A model generated the notes under the pieces. The model did no database searches and had not been told where the DNA came from. It worked only from the letters and a program-made list of their open reading frames with translations. The position numbers and the translations under genes were made by a program. A stretch of 64,000 nt of DNA from Vibrio maritimus (GTDB taxonomy: Bacteria > Pseudomonadota > Gammaproteobacteria > Enterobacterales > Vibrionaceae). Numbering within the stretch: position 1 is the stretch's first letter; the number at the start of each line of letters is the position of its first letter. Below are positions 51,937-63,514 of this stretch, in pieces. The stretch lies in the NCBI GenBank assembly GCA_000755425.1, contig BBMT01000004.1, positions 124,001 through 188,000 of the forward strand, in the 5' to 3' direction.

Positions 51937-52766
51937 TTATGCGGTGACGGTTTTACGAGTGCGATTTCGCCTGCGTGTATTGCCAATGTCCGGAACAGCG
52001 CTCAGTAACTCACGGCTATAAGCGTGTTTGGGATTGGCAAAAAAGTCCGCTTTGGAGGCCTGCTCGACGATGGTTCCGCTTTTCATTACCACCACTTCGT
52101 GCGCCAGGTGGTAAACCACGGCCATATCATGGCTGATGAACAAGAACGCAATACCATGCTCCTGCTGCAAATCTTTAAATAGATTGAGAATTTGCGACTG
52201 CACGGACACATCTAGTGCGGAGAGTGGTTCATCGGCGATGATAAGTTCAGGCCTTAGCATCAATGCTCTGGCAATAGCAATCCGCTGCCTTTGTCCGCCG
52301 GAGAACTCATGAGGATAGCGGGTAAGAACGTCTTCTCGCATGCCCACCCAACCTAAGACTTCGATAGCGCGAGCGCGCTGTGATTGCTTGTTCCCTATGC
52401 CGTTGACTTTCATCGGTTCAATCAGTGAAGAGAGAATCGGCATACGAGGTTCAACGCGGAGTAGGGGTCTTGGAACACTAGGCCAATGCGTTGCCGTAAT
52501 CGACGCTGCATATGACTAGGCAATCTTGACACCTCTTGGCCTGCGAGAAATATATCGCCGGAATCGGGACGTTCTAACATGCTAAGCATGCGGCCTAACG
52601 TCGACTTTCCAGAGCCTGATTCACCGACAATCGCGGTGGTTTTTCCTGACTCAACCTTGAGGGAAACATTGTTGGTGACATGAAGGGTTTTCGGTTTTCT
52701 TCCAAACATCGAGCCTGCTTCAAGGAGATAGTGCTTGTGCAGGTTACTGGCTTCGAGCAAAGTCAT
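51937..52766 (-). CDS. oligopeptide ABC transporter ATPase (DppF/OppF-like, frameshift)
   Basis: About 276 residues when joined. Walker A is GESGSGKST, the signature FSGGQRQRIAIARAL and Walker B LIIADEPLSALDV. One C added near 52448 turns YSALNLVCRF into YSALNPRMPILSS. The ATG at 52766 overlaps the stop of the upstream ATPase (TAATG). It provides one of the two nucleotide-binding subunits of the importer. Confidence 0.9.
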
Positions 52767-53754
52767 TAGGCCGCGCCTCCTTGCTGACGAAACAGGGGCT
52801 GTTGTAGCTCCGAATCTGATTGAGCGCTTTCGTGGCTTGTTTTTGATGATTGCGCTTCTCAGCTTTCTGCAAGTAGCTATCGTAGAGCTCTGGGCAGCGG
52901 TCACGAAAGCTGTAGTCTTCACTTCGTTGATCGAGTGGTGGTACGCTGCCGGGAATAGCGGGCAGCCTGTCCACATCGACGCCGACTCGTGGGATTGTAT
53001 CGAGTAGTGCTTGCGTGTAGGGGTGTTGAGGGTTATCGAAAATCTCATTTACATCGGCGATTTCAACGACACGTCCCGCGTACATCACCATGACACGATC
53101 CGAAATTTGCGACACTACACCAAGAGAGTGACTGATAAATTGTATCGCCGTTCCCGTGGTTTCTCTCAGTTCTTCTAGTAGGTCGAGCACTTGCGCCTGA
53201 ACCGTCACATCAAGCGCTGTTGTCGGTTCATCGGCAATCAATACTTTCGGCTTACAAGCGAGCGCCATGGCAATCATCACTCTCTGCCTCATTCCTCCTG
53301 ATAACTCATGCGGATAGGCATTAGCACGCTTTTCAGGGTACGGAATGTGAACTTGTTTGAGCATTTCGATGGCACGATCACGTGCTTCTTTGGGTGAGCT
53401 GTTTTCGTGAATAATGAACATTTCGGCGATCTGATCCCCGACTTTCATTACTGGGTTTAAGGCGGTCATTGGCTCTTGGAAGATCATGCCAATGCCTTCG
53501 CCACGGATATGCTGATACTGCTTTTCACCCAGGCCGACAAGATTTCTTCCGCCAAAGCGAATATCACCAGACAAGGTAAGCGATTTATCGAGTAGCCCCA
53601 TAATGGCAAGAGAGGTGAGTGACTTTCCGCAGCCAGACTCACCGACGACGCCAAGGATCTCTCCTGGCTTGATTTGAAAGCTGACATCCTTAACAGCAAA
53701 GTGCGGCCCTAGGGCCACACTCATATTGCGGACGTCTAAGATAACTTCATTCAT
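52766..53754 (-). CDS. oligopeptide ABC transporter ATPase (DppD/OppD-like)
   Basis: About 329 residues. Walker A is GESGCGKS, the signature [15 protein letters not shown] and Walker [14 protein letters not shown]. The C-terminal oligopeptide/dipeptide extension with [10 protein letters not shown] carries one Cys of the usual 4Fe-4S or structural set. One added base near 52811 gives a tail LFRQQGGAA and a stop overlapping the next gene; without it the frame runs to 52744. ATG 53754 ([10 protein letters not shown]) is the start that matches the family. Confidence 0.9.
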
Positions 53755-53830
53755 AGACACTTCATTCTTAAAAATGGATACCGCTTGGCGGTTTCGATGC
53801 TTATTCATTTCGAACTTTAGAATTCGAAAT

Positions 53831-55506
53831 CTAGTTTGCTCGACTCCAGTTTTCAGACCAGTAGCTTGAGTAATGTTGGTGTCCGGTTGGCTCTACATTA
53901 ACCAGCCATTTTGGAAGGATGTAGCTGTCTGAACGATAGTAGAGAGGCAGTGCTGGCAGCTCTGTCGCATACAGATTCTGGAATTGCTTCCAAAGCTCAG
54001 TGCGCTTCTCTTTGTTAAGTTCGCCATCGATGGCTTCTAGAATGCGATCCATTTCTGGATTGCTGTAGCCAGCGTAGTTTTGTCCTGCCCATTGATTGTC
54101 TTTAGTTGGGATGTAATCAGAGTGCAGAATGGTTAACGGTGGGTTTTCTGGTGACGAGCTCCACGCAAACATAGCTAGACCTTTGTGTTTGCGCTCAGTC
54201 AAGGTAGTACCAAAATACACGCGTGCAGTTTGGTTGTTAATGTTTGCTTTGATGCCGATTTTCTTCCACTGACCTTGGGCGAATTGCTGTACCAACTCAC
54301 GTGTTTTGTTGCCCGCAGTCGTCATAAACTCAATTTCCAGCGGCTCGCCATCTTTCATTTGCACGCCATTGACTAGCTCATACCCTGCTTCTTTCAGTAG
54401 TTGATTCGCTTTTTCTGGATTGTAGTCGTAGGTCGGTGTTTCAGAGGTATAGATGCTATCCAGTGGACTTGTATCTGAGTTAGCAACTTGCTGTTTTCCA
54501 TCGAATAGTTTGTCGGTAATTAGCTTGCGATCTAGCCCAAATAATAACGCTTGGCGAACTTTCACTTCCGACAAGTGAGGATTGTTGAGCTGAACGTCCA
54601 AATGCTCGTAGAGTGATGCAGGACGAATATCGACGTTAAACCTGTCGCCAAATTTTTTCTCAAATTGCAGCGCTTGGTCGAGAGTCAGACCCAGCTCGCC
54701 CGGGATGTAGTCTACGTCACCGGAAAGCAGATTGGCTTGCAAGGCTTGAGTGTCAGAGACGGTTTTGAGTGTCACTGTATCAAAATGCGGTTGTTTGCCT
54801 TTCCAATGTTTGTTTCGGGTCATTTTAACGAACTGACCTTGTTTGAGCTGCTCGATGATATATGGGCCGCTGTATAGGCCAGCCAAGGTTGGCTCTGTCA
54901 CGAACTTGGTGTTGAGGTGATAGTTTTTAGAATTGCTTTCAAATACCGCTTGGTCGATGTGAGCGGGCAGAATGTTTGGGATATAGTCAGCGTTATATTT
55001 GAATGAAACGCGGTCGACATAGACATTCACTGTATGCTCATCGACAACTTCAAGCTTTTCGATCTGCTGCATAGTCGTCAACTCAGGGTTGCCTTGCACG
55101 TCAGGAGAGGTGACTACTTTGTGCCAAAACACCATGTCTTTCGTGGTGATCGGGGTGCCATCACCCCAATAGAGATCAGATTTGAGTGTTACACGCATCT
55201 TAACGCCTTGTTTGCTCTCACCTTCTTTAGCATGTGGCCTGTCTACGATTTTCGCTAAACCATTTTCGAAGCTAGGGACTTCTTCACAATAAAAGCAAAC
55301 GAGCTCCCAATTTTGGTCGTATCCAATGGTTTCACGATTAACAAAACCTTTGGTGTAGGCTTTTGCCACCATGCTGTCGATGTCAGGGTGTAGAGTAGCA
55401 GGGTATTGCGTAATACCGATGGTGAGCTTGTCGTTTGCCGCGAATGCTGAAGTTGAAAGCAATGCAGAAGCACAGGCGAGTGCAAATGCGGTTTTTTAAA
55501 TGGCAT
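53831..55506 (-). CDS. periplasmic oligopeptide-type solute-binding protein (SBP family 5; signal peptide frameshifted)
   Basis: About 558 residues when joined. The signal peptide is broken by one missing base near 55495. Adding it gives MPFKK, a hydrophobic core and cleavage after AFA (LSTSAFAANDKLTIG). The fold is typical of DppA/OppA: YWGDGTPITTKDMVFWH, TRNKHWKGKQPHFDTV and LPLYYRSDSYILPKW. A CFYC cysteine pair near residue 55 of the mature chain could form a disulfide. It binds a peptide or similar ligand and passes it to the permeases downstream. Confidence 0.92.
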
Positions 55507-55875
55507 CTGATTTCCTTATCTTATTTTATTGACTTCAAGTCTGACGCCTGAAGTTAGTTACATCCGTGTCACTCTAAATTCACATTTACCGGTTTAAATA
55601 CGGCAGTGTGTGTAGGTGCATATCTTGTCCACCATAGTGGGATGTCCATTGCCAAGCAACTCAATGGGTTAGTTGTTCGGCCGAATTGCATTTCATGTCA
55701 CATTTCCCATTTATTTAGTGAACTAAAATCAAAAAGTGTGTGCTTTCTTGTCTTATCTAGTTGTGTTAATTACATTTTATTAACTGAATTATCACCTGGA
55801 GGTTGGTGTGAAGTCAGATTGAATGCGTATCAGCATTGTGTTCTCAGCGTTAGTAACAAATCCTAAGGAGCCTCT
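55507..55875. other. divergent promoter region between two ABC systems
   Basis: About 369 bases between the binding-protein gene (leftward) and the ABC exporter operon (rightward). It contains the promoters of both operons. No clear operator, repeat or RNA gene was found by eye. Confidence 0.5.
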
Positions 55876-56553
55876 ATGCCCAACAGTGCGTTGGTTTCTC
55901 TAAACAGTGTTAGCAAGCAATTTGTTGATGGCAATGAAGTGCACGCGGTGCTACGCGACTGCGAATTGGTGATGGCTACCGGCTCGAGCATTGCTCTTAT
56001 GGGAGCGAGCGGGAGTGGTAAAAGTACGTTGATGAACATCATTGCGGGCTTTGAGCCTTTAAATTCAGGAAAGCTAGTTCTTGATGGCCAAGATACGAGT
56101 CAATGGCGAGATAGTGACTGGAGCGATTTTCGCATCCACAAGTTAGGTGTTGTGTTCCAGCAGTTCAACTTATTGACGCCACTCAATGTGCGTCAAAACA
56201 TTGCGTTTCCGCTGTCTCTTGCTCAAAAGCAATGGAATGATTGGTGTGATTACTTAGTAGAGACATTAGGGCTAAGTAGTCTACTGGATAGACATGTCGC
56301 GGCGTTATCCGGTGGACAGCAGCAAAGAGTTGCCATCGCTCGAGCGCTTGCTAGTCAGCCGAAGTTGCTTCTAGCAGATGAACCAACGGGTAATTTGGAT
56401 GAGCAATCGGGCAGAGAAGTCATGCAGCTTTTGGCCGACATTACCCAGCAAGGTAATACGGCGGTGCTTTTGGTCACGCACAGTGAGGAGTGTGCAGCTT
56501 TTATGCAGTCGAGATTACGTTTAGTGAACGGACAGCTTTATGACGCGAGTTAA
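55876..56553 (+). CDS. LolD/MacB-type ABC transporter ATPase
   Basis: A 225-residue ATPase. Walker A is GASGSGKSTL, the signature LSGGQQQRVAIARAL and Walker B LLLADEPTGNLDE, the form used by LolD, FtsE and MacB. Together with the FtsX-type permease and lipoprotein downstream it resembles the AttEFGH set. It overlaps the permease gene by 14 bases. Confidence 0.92.
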   Translation: MPNSALVSLNSVSKQFVDGNEVHAVLRDCELVMATGSSIALMGASGSGKSTLMNIIAGFEPLNSGKLVLDGQDTSQWRDSDWSDFRIHKLGVVFQQFNLLTPLNVRQNIAFPLSLAQKQWNDWCDYLVETLGLSSLLDRHVAALSGGQQQRVAIARALASQPKLLLADEPTGNLDEQSGREVMQLLADITQQGNTAVLLVTHSEECAAFMQSRLRLVNGQLYDAS

Positions 56554-59032
56554 GCTTTGGCATCTTGTGCTCGCACTGCGTGTTTATGCCCGTCATTATC
56601 TACAAGCTCCATTGCAAGCCGCCTCTATACTGATTGGTATCGTGCTTGCGGTGATGCTGTTTGTTGCGGTGCAAGCGATAAACCTAAATGCAAAGCGCAG
56701 CTACGATGATGCCGCAGAGCAACTGAGTCTGCCCGCCTCGCAATTTATCATCCCTCCTACTGGACAAAAGTACTTCTCAAACGATCTCTATTTTCAGCTC
56801 AGGCAGGCTGGATTGAGCCAATCACTGGCGGTACTTGAAGGACGCGTTCGCTCATCCGAAGGTCGGCGATATTCAGTGCAGGGCAGTGACGTCGTTGCGG
56901 CTGTCACCGCGACGATGAACCGTGGGAGAGAAGGCGGTAAACAACCGATTTTTCTGTTCGACCAGCAATTACCATTGACTGACATGCTTCAAGGTGAACC
57001 CATCGCTTTGGTGAGTGAACAACAGTTTGAGCAAATGGGGCGCCCTAGCCAGTTGATACTCGATGACACCAAGACACAAATTTATGCCGTGCCAGATCAA
57101 TGGCAACTGGGTAATCGAATGCTGGTGGACATTAGCTTTGCGGAGCGTTTACTCAATCGCTCTGGGCAGCTTAGCTACATAGCGGTGTTTGGGAGTCACA
57201 GCGACCAAGAGAAGAAATGGATGAGTCTCGTCGCAGCGCAAGGCCAGTGGATTGAAAATACTCAAAGCAGCGATCTCGATTCGCTGACCGATAGTTTCCA
57301 CCTAAATCTAACCGCAATGAGCATGCTGGCTTTTTTAGTAGGGCTGTTTATTGCCTACAATGGCGTGAAGTACAGTTTGTTAAAGCGCAGGCGATTGCTG
57401 GTTCAGCTGCAGCAAGCGGGACTTCAATCCACAATCGTCTTTACTGCTTTGTTGGTTGAGCTGACCACCATGGTTCTGCTTGGATCCTTGCTTGGTTTTA
57501 TATTCGGAATGCAGTTGAGTCATTGGCTGCATCCAACGGTAGCATTGACGTTGGAGCAGCTTTACGGCGCCACGCTGTTACCAGGTTCTTGGCAATGGAG
57601 CTGGTTGTTTCAAGCCCTCGCTATCACGTTGACCGCTGCACTTGGGGCATGTTGGCAACATTTTCGGGGTAGCGTTCAGCAACCTTTATCAATACACAGT
57701 GGCTATTACGCGCTTCCAGAACCACAAAAGACCACCCAGCTATTGGTTATGGCCATTGGTTTAACGATGTTGGCTGTAGTTGGACTCGTGCTCAGTCATC
57801 ATTTTCGGGTCACTATGCTTTGGCTTGGCGTGTTGGTGGTTGCTACGCCACTATATCTGCCTAAAGGCTTATTGTTGCTGAGCGCTTGGCTGAAAAGCTG
57901 TTTACCAGTGGTTGAAGCATTATCTCGTCGCTGAGCTTAAAGAGTTGGTTGCGCCGTTATCTCTCGCGATGATGGCACTGCTGCTGGCCATGACAGCGAA
58001 CCTGGCGATGAATACCCTAGTGGTGAGTTTTGAGCATACATTGAAACAGTGGCTAGAGCAGCGCTTCATGCGGACATTTATATCAGTCCCGCTCAAAGTG
58101 AGATGAGCAGTATTCAAAGTAGGCTGCAGTCTATGCCAGGAGTAAGTGCCATCTTCACTCAAAGCTATTTAGATACGACGGTTTCTAACCTTCCAACCAA
58201 GCTCGGCACCAAAGACACGTTAACACTAGAACAAACGATGGTCGCTAAAGAAATGGTGGACGACTTCTGGCCACGTTTTTATCAAATGGATCTAGCGGCT
58301 ATCAGTGAACCAATGGCAGTGAAACTTGGATTAGCCCTTGGTGATGAGCTAGAAGTGGCGGAGCTAAACACTGCGCTTGAAAAAACACTAAAAGTCGGTG
58401 CAATATTTTATGATTACGGTTCACCAACAGGGGAGCTTTTGATCGCTCCCGAACTTTGGCAGCGCGCTGAATTTTCGCCTGTACCCACTAGCTTGGGTAT
58501 TGAATCAGAACTTGATAGCGATGATATGCGCAGGCGATTGATGGACGAATTTGGGTTGAGCGACAACCAGCTCTACGATCAACAACAAATAAAAACCATA
58601 GCACTCGAGATTTTCTCACAGACATTTGCAGTCACAAAAGCATTGAACGGCGTCACGTTGATGGTGGCCGTCATCGGGTTGTTTAGTGCTTGTTTTATGC
58701 TCATAGAAGCGCGCAAAGCTGCAATAGCTAGGTTGTATGCGCTTGGAGTACGCAGTCGCGTGCTGCTGGGCATGGTTGTGATGCAAATGGTGGTTTTGGT
58801 CTGCTTTACCTTATGTCTTGCTCTGCCACTTGGTGCTTTGGTGGGTTACGTGTTAACTGACATGGTAACGCTGCGCGCGTTTGGTTGGAGCCTGCAATTT
58901 GTTTGGAGTTGGAGCGATATTGCGATGCTATCACTTGTGAGTATCGTAACGGCATCAGCGGCGACGGCACTGCCGTTGTGGCGTTTGGTGAAACGTCCAG
59001 CGATGTCGAGTCTTCAGAGCGAGGTGCTGTAA
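56540..59032 (+). CDS. FtsX-family ABC permease (two frameshifts)
   Basis: About 830 residues when joined, a large permease with two FtsX-type halves. Each has a periplasmic domain and membrane helices. Breaks near 57913 (restoring VVLKHYLVAELKELV) and 58063 (restoring QRLHADIYISPAQSE) each need one added base. Four or more helices appear in each half, and the second ends SLQSEVL. The layout matches LolCE- or AttFG-like permeases that move lipids or lipoproteins outward. Its stop overlaps the lipoprotein ATG. Confidence 0.85.
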
Positions 59033-60135
59033 TGGAAAATAGAGCCTCGTGTATTTTGGTGGCACTATTGCCACTCTTACTTCTATTGAGCGGTTGCGAG
59101 GAGCCAAAGCCTCAAGGGTTTGGTGCTTTACTAGGTCAAGATGAACAAGGCTTTACCAAGGTCACAGCCAATCGAAATATCGAGTTTCCTAGAGATCATC
59201 AAGCACATAAAGATTTTCGCTACGAGTGGTGGTATGTCACTGCAAATTTAGAAAACAGTGCAGGCGATACTTTTGGCGTTCAATGGACACAGTTTCGAAT
59301 TGCTTTAGCGCCAGAAGAGCCGCAAAACATAGAAAAACAAGAGGCAAATTGGAACAGTACACAGATATACATGGCGCACAGTGCAATCACCACGCCAACG
59401 CTTCATCTTGCTCAAGAGAAATGGTCTCGCGCCCATCCAAAAATTGCAGGCGTGACTGAGCGGCCATTTCGTGTGTACTTGGATGATTGGCAATGGAATA
59501 GTGAGTCCGACGGCATGTTCCCCGCCACACTTTCCGTTGCCGCAGATACATTTAGCTATGAGCTTTCACTCTCTAGCGAGTCAGCCTTTCAGCTTCAGGG
59601 TGATAATGGATACAGTGTAAAAAGCGCTGATGGTAGAGTCGCTTCACATTATTACAGCCAGCCGTTTATTGACGTCACGGGCTCAATTCAAGTGGAAGGG
59701 CAAACACATCAAGTGACAGGGCAAGCTTGGATAGATCGAGAATGGAGTTCACGTTTTTTGCTCGGCTCTCAGCAAGGTTGGGACTGGTTCGCACTGAGGC
59801 TAGACACAGACACTAGCCTGGTGGTTTTTCAGCTCAGAGATAATCAAACAGGGGAAGCTAACTATGCCTATGGCCGATTGATGTATCGAGACCGAGAAGG
59901 AATCATCATTAGTGCAGATGAACTCTCTCTAAAGGTAAAAACATACACAGACCTCAATGGGCACCCGCACCCGACAACGTGGCAACTCGACATACCAACG
60001 CACGAACTATTTTTGACGATAGATGCCATTAATCCCAACGCTAAAATGCCATTGACCGTACCTTACTGGGAAGGACCTGTGCACATAAAAGGTTCTCATA
60101 AAGGTCTGGGGTATATGGAGCTAACGGGTTACTAA
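59032..60135 (+). CDS. CrtC/AttH-like lipocalin-fold lipoprotein
   Basis: A 367-residue lipoprotein whose signal peptide ends in LLSGCEE. Asp at +2 would retain it in the inner membrane, but here +2 is Glu, so outer-membrane sorting is likely. The CrtC/AttH family core shows YEWWYVTANL near residue 65, AHSAI, WIDREWSS and GWDWFALRL. The name CrtC comes from carotenoid hydratases, but with the ABC genes AttH is the better comparison. It overlaps the permease gene, so they form one operon. The ligand is unknown. Confidence 0.85.
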   Translation: MENRASCILVALLPLLLLLSGCEEPKPQGFGALLGQDEQGFTKVTANRNIEFPRDHQAHKDFRYEWWYVTANLENSAGDTFGVQWTQFRIALAPEEPQNIEKQEANWNSTQIYMAHSAITTPTLHLAQEKWSRAHPKIAGVTERPFRVYLDDWQWNSESDGMFPATLSVAADTFSYELSLSSESAFQLQGDNGYSVKSADGRVASHYYSQPFIDVTGSIQVEGQTHQVTGQAWIDREWSSRFLLGSQQGWDWFALRLDTDTSLVVFQLRDNQTGEANYAYGRLMYRDREGIIISADELSLKVKTYTDLNGHPHPTTWQLDIPTHELFLTIDAINPNAKMPLTVPYWEGPVHIKGSHKGLGYMELTGY

Positions 60136-60267
60136 GCCTTGTAATGTCGTTCGACACGCAAACTTTAATGTAACGCACGTAATTGGCGTGCTTCGACTTG
60201 GTTTGCAATCTCCAACATAGTACACCTCTCTGTAGATGACTTAGGTATTTAAAATTGGAGAGGGTTC

Positions 60268-60692
60268 ATGCAGTCGCTCGTAGCTTTATCGATGTTTTCG
60301 ATTCTATCGATCATCGCGTTGATTCACGTTTATTGGGCGTTTGGGGGTAAAAAGGGCGTTCAATTGGCGATCCCCAAATTGGAAGGGAGCAATGCGTTTA
60401 CGCCGGGCGCACGGGTGACATTTTTAGTGGCGATGTGTCTTTCGCTGTTTGCTGCACTGTCTTTAGGGTTGATACAGTTGGTGTTCATCGAGCCTGAGAT
60501 ACTGGAGTATGTTCAGTGGGCCGGTATTGTTGTCGGAGCTATCTTTATTTTAAGAGCGATAGGCGACTTTAACTTGGTTGGTTTTACCAAAAAAACAAAC
60601 AGGGGGATTTTGCCGTGCTTGATAGTGTGCTCTACTCTCCACTGTGTTTATTGCTAGGCTCTGGCTATTTCTATCTGGTCTGGGTTGGATAG
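60268..60692 (+). CDS. DUF3995 membrane protein (frameshift near the end)
   Basis: About 141 residues when joined, with four membrane helices. HVYWAFGGKKG near residue 20 is the DUF3995 signature. One G added in the GGGGG run near 60604 gives DFAVLDSVLYSPLCLLLGSG, the family end, with a stop at 60690-60692. Without it the product ends in a nonsense tail. Function is unknown. The gene is monocistronic, convergent with glpK. Confidence 0.8.
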
Positions 60693-60705
60693 GGGCAATA
60701 GTAAA

Positions 60706-60750
60706 CAAACGAAAAGAGCGCACCGAGGTAGTTAAACCTCGTATGCGCTC
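60706..60750 (-). terminator. Rho-independent terminator of glpK
   Basis: On the minus strand GAGCGCA and TGCGCTC, with inner ACGAGGT/ACCTCG pairing, form a long hairpin. It is followed by TTTTCGTTTG. It lies 16 bases beyond the glpK stop. Confidence 0.75.
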
Positions 60751-60766
60751 CGATGACTAATCGTGA

Positions 60767-62284
60767 CTATTTTTCAGCTTGAGTAAACTCAGACCAGCTC
60801 AGTACACCTTGTACTGCACGTTTCCAACCGCTATAACGAGTTTCACGTTTTTCCGCATCATCTGATGGAATGAAGGTGCGGTCGATCTCAGCCTTACCGG
60901 ATACTTCCTCCAATCCCTCCCAGAATCCGACAGCAATACCAGCGAGGTAAGCTGCACCGAGTGCTGTGACTTCAACCACTTTTGGTCTGTGAACTTCTGT
61001 GTTCAGTAGATCCGCTTGGAACTGCATCAAGAAGTTGTTTGCTACCGCGCCGCCGTCTACACGTAGAGAGGCGAGTTCAATGCCCGAGTCAGCTTGCATC
61101 GCATCAATCACATCTCGACTTTGATATGCGATACTTTCTAACGTCGCGCGGATGATATGGTTGGCACCTGTCCCGCGAGTCATACCAATAATTGTGCCGC
61201 GTGCGTAAGCATCCCAATACGGTGCACCAAGGCCTGTAAAGGCAGGAACAACATACACGCCATTACTTGATTCGACTTTGTTCGCGAAGTATTCAGAGTC
61301 TTTTGCATCGCTCAATAGCTTCATTTCATCACGCAGCCATTGGATAGATGCGCCGCCCATGAACACAGAGCCTTCAAGCGCATAAGCAAGATCGCCTTTC
61401 GGGCCGCATGCGATAGTCGTCAGCAAAGAGTTTTTAGAGGTAATCTTCTCTTTACCGGTATTCATCAGCATAAAGCATCCTGTGCCGTAGGTGTTTTTCG
61501 CTTGTCCCGGTTCTACACACATTTGACCGAATAGCGCCGCTTGCTGGTCGCCTGCAATACCCGCAATAGGGATACGTGTACCGCCTTTACCACCAATGTT
61601 GGTTTGGCCGTACACTTCTGAGGATGGTTTCACTTCTGGCATCATAGAACGTGGAATATCAAATTCTTTGAGAATACGTTCATCCCATTCAAGCGTATTG
61701 ATATTGAAAAGCATGGTGCGTGATGCGTTGGTGAAATCAGTCACGTGGACGCGGCCTTGCGTCATCTTCCAGACGAGCCATGTGTCTACAGTACCGAACA
61801 TCAGTTTGCCTTCTTCAGCAAGGTCGCGAGCACCTTCGACGTTGTCGAGGATCCATTTCACTTTGGTGCCTGAAAAGTATGGGTCGAGTACTAGACCTGT
61901 GTTTTCGCGAACATACTCCTCAAGGCCGTCGCGTTGTTTAAGCTCTTGGCAGATTTCTGCTGTACGGCGACATTGCCAAACAATGGCGTTGTATACTGGC
62001 GCACCCGTTTCTTTGTTCCAAACGATGGTCGTTTCACGTTGGTTGGTAATGCCAATAGCGGCTACTTCATCGGAAGTGATGCCTTTTTGGCCAAGTGCTT
62101 CAATCAGAGTGGAGCTCTGCGTGGCATAGATCTCTAGCGGGTCATGCTCAACCCATCCAGCTTCTGGATAGATTTGAGTAAATTCTCTTTGGGCGACACT
62201 GACAATATTAGCGTCATGGTCAAGAACGACCGTTCGTGAGCTGGTGGTGCCTTGATCAAGAGCGACGATGTATTTCTTAGTCAT
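60767..62284 (-). CDS. glpK: glycerol kinase
   Basis: Phosphorylates glycerol to glycerol 3-phosphate. At 505 residues it is full length for the FGGY family. [15 protein letters not shown] is the N-terminal phosphate-binding loop, NQRETT and [13 protein letters not shown] are family signatures, and the ATP site includes [11 protein letters not shown]. It lies 54 bases after glpF in the same operon. Confidence 0.97.
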   Translation of the reverse strand: MTKKYIVALDQGTTSSRTVVLDHDANIVSVAQREFTQIYPEAGWVEHDPLEIYATQSSTLIEALGQKGITSDEVAAIGITNQRETTIVWNKETGAPVYNAIVWQCRRTAEICQELKQRDGLEEYVRENTGLVLDPYFSGTKVKWILDNVEGARDLAEEGKLMFGTVDTWLVWKMTQGRVHVTDFTNASRTMLFNINTLEWDERILKEFDIPRSMMPEVKPSSEVYGQTNIGGKGGTRIPIAGIAGDQQAALFGQMCVEPGQAKNTYGTGCFMLMNTGKEKITSKNSLLTTIACGPKGDLAYALEGSVFMGGASIQWLRDEMKLLSDAKDSEYFANKVESSNGVYVVPAFTGLGAPYWDAYARGTIIGMTRGTGANHIIRATLESIAYQSRDVIDAMQADSGIELASLRVDGGAVANNFLMQFQADLLNTEVHRPKVVEVTALGAAYLAGIAVGFWEGLEEVSGKAEIDRTFIPSDDAEKRETRYSGWKRAVQGVLSWSEFTQAEK

Positions 62285-62338
62285 AGTAGTGTCCTTTTGA
62301 TTTCGTTGTAATTATCTGTAGGGGATAGAGTTAACTTA

Positions 62339-63199
62339 TTAAACGTGTGCTTCCGTGTCGTTGACTTCAGCTTCTTCCTCGCACTGCGCAGGGCTAGTGC
62401 AACCGCCAGCAGCAGGAAGGTAAGCGCCAATCACTTTTGGATATAGCCAGCCACCAAATAGGCCGCCTGCGATAGTGGCAAAAATAGGAACAATGAAATA
62501 TGGGATATCTTTCGCTCCCGTCAGTGCATAATCCCAACCAGCAAAGTAGGCAAATAGCTTAGGACCAAAGTCACGTGCAGGATTCATTGCAAAACCGGTC
62601 AATGCGCCAAGTGAGCCACCAATAGTGGCAACAAGCAAACCAATCAACAGTGGTACCATCGCACCGCGAGATTCGCCGCCGTTATTGCTATCACCAAACG
62701 CTAAAATGCCGAACATGAGAACTGCAGTGATGGTAAATTCCACCGCTGCCGCGCCCAAGAAAGATAGAGAAGCGTGAGGGTAGGTTGAGAAAATACCTGC
62801 TGTTGCAAGTGCTTCAGGTGTATCTCTAGCCACGCCATTGGCAAGCTCCCAGTCAACAAACAAGTTGCTGAACAATCCATATACCAACGCCGCCGCACAG
62901 AATGCGCCTGCAACTTGCGATGCGATATAAGGCAGTACCTTGTGCTTTTCAAACCCGTGGAATGCAGCAAGAGCAATGGTTACCGCTGGATTGATGTGAG
63001 CACCAGAAACACCTGCGGTGCAGTACACAGCAAGCGCCACGGCTAAGCCCCATACAATACTCACTTCCCATTGGCCGAATTCAGCACCTGTTAACACTAA
63101 CGCTGCAACGCAGCCCACACCCCAAAATATAAGCAAGCCAGTACCAATAAACTCTGCGATACACTGGCCGAGTAGCGCAGGATCTTTTTTTATACTCAT
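62339..63199 (-). CDS. glpF: glycerol facilitator (aquaglyceroporin)
   Basis: A 286-residue channel with six membrane helices and the two pore motifs HINPAVTIALA and FAMNPARDFGP. The Asp after the second NPAR marks the glycerol-conducting subgroup. The C-terminal tail is acidic and cysteine-containing (GGCTSPAQCEEE). First gene of the glpFK operon, under the site upstream. Confidence 0.96.
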   Translation of the reverse strand: MSIKKDPALLGQCIAEFIGTGLLIFWGVGCVAALVLTGAEFGQWEVSIVWGLAVALAVYCTAGVSGAHINPAVTIALAAFHGFEKHKVLPYIASQVAGAFCAAALVYGLFSNLFVDWELANGVARDTPEALATAGIFSTYPHASLSFLGAAAVEFTITAVLMFGILAFGDSNNGGESRGAMVPLLIGLLVATIGGSLGALTGFAMNPARDFGPKLFAYFAGWDYALTGAKDIPYFIVPIFATIAGGLFGGWLYPKVIGAYLPAAGGCTSPAQCEEEAEVNDTEAHV

Positions 63200-63514
63200 A
63201 GTTCTTTCCTTGGTCTTGTTTCATATGCATATCAAATGTGCGCTGGGATTGTAGCTAATTAGACCAGTTAGAAATCCGGCTTAGATCTCATATGTGCGTA
63301 CGAAAGTTAAAAATGTTCGTTTTATGTTCATAAATGTTATCTAAAGCACATTTTATGTTCGTTTTGGTTATTTTGTGCGAAATGGAGCAGGGTTTTGTTT
63401 GCTTTATCTGTAATCGGATACAGTAATGGACAGATTTGCTGTAGCGACTATTTAAAACCTTACCAATACCAAGTAAACTCGAGGTTCACCATGGTTTAAC
63501 GCGAGGGAGTGTGG
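63200..63514. other. divergent control region glpF / glpR
   Basis: About 315 bases between glpF (leftward) and glpR (rightward), holding the GlpR-like sites listed separately. Otherwise AT-rich with no gene. Confidence 0.6.
63311..63368. promoter_or_regulatory. probable GlpR operator half-sites
   Basis: ATGTTCGTTTTATGTTCAT (about 63313-63331) and TATGTTCGTTTTGG (about 63354-63367) match the TATGTTCG half of the GlpR operator consensus. They lie 112-168 bases before the glpF start, in the gap shared with glpR. GlpR would repress glpFK, and possibly itself, until glycerol 3-phosphate is present. Confidence 0.6.

Noticed and set aside
52735..53007. Plus-strand frame opposite the two ABC ATPases
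   Set aside because: It overlaps conserved Walker and signature coding on the other strand and has no independent support.
59032..60135. Carotenoid 1,2-hydratase
   Set aside because: The fold resembles CrtC, but there are no carotenoid genes and the ABC exporter context fits AttH better.
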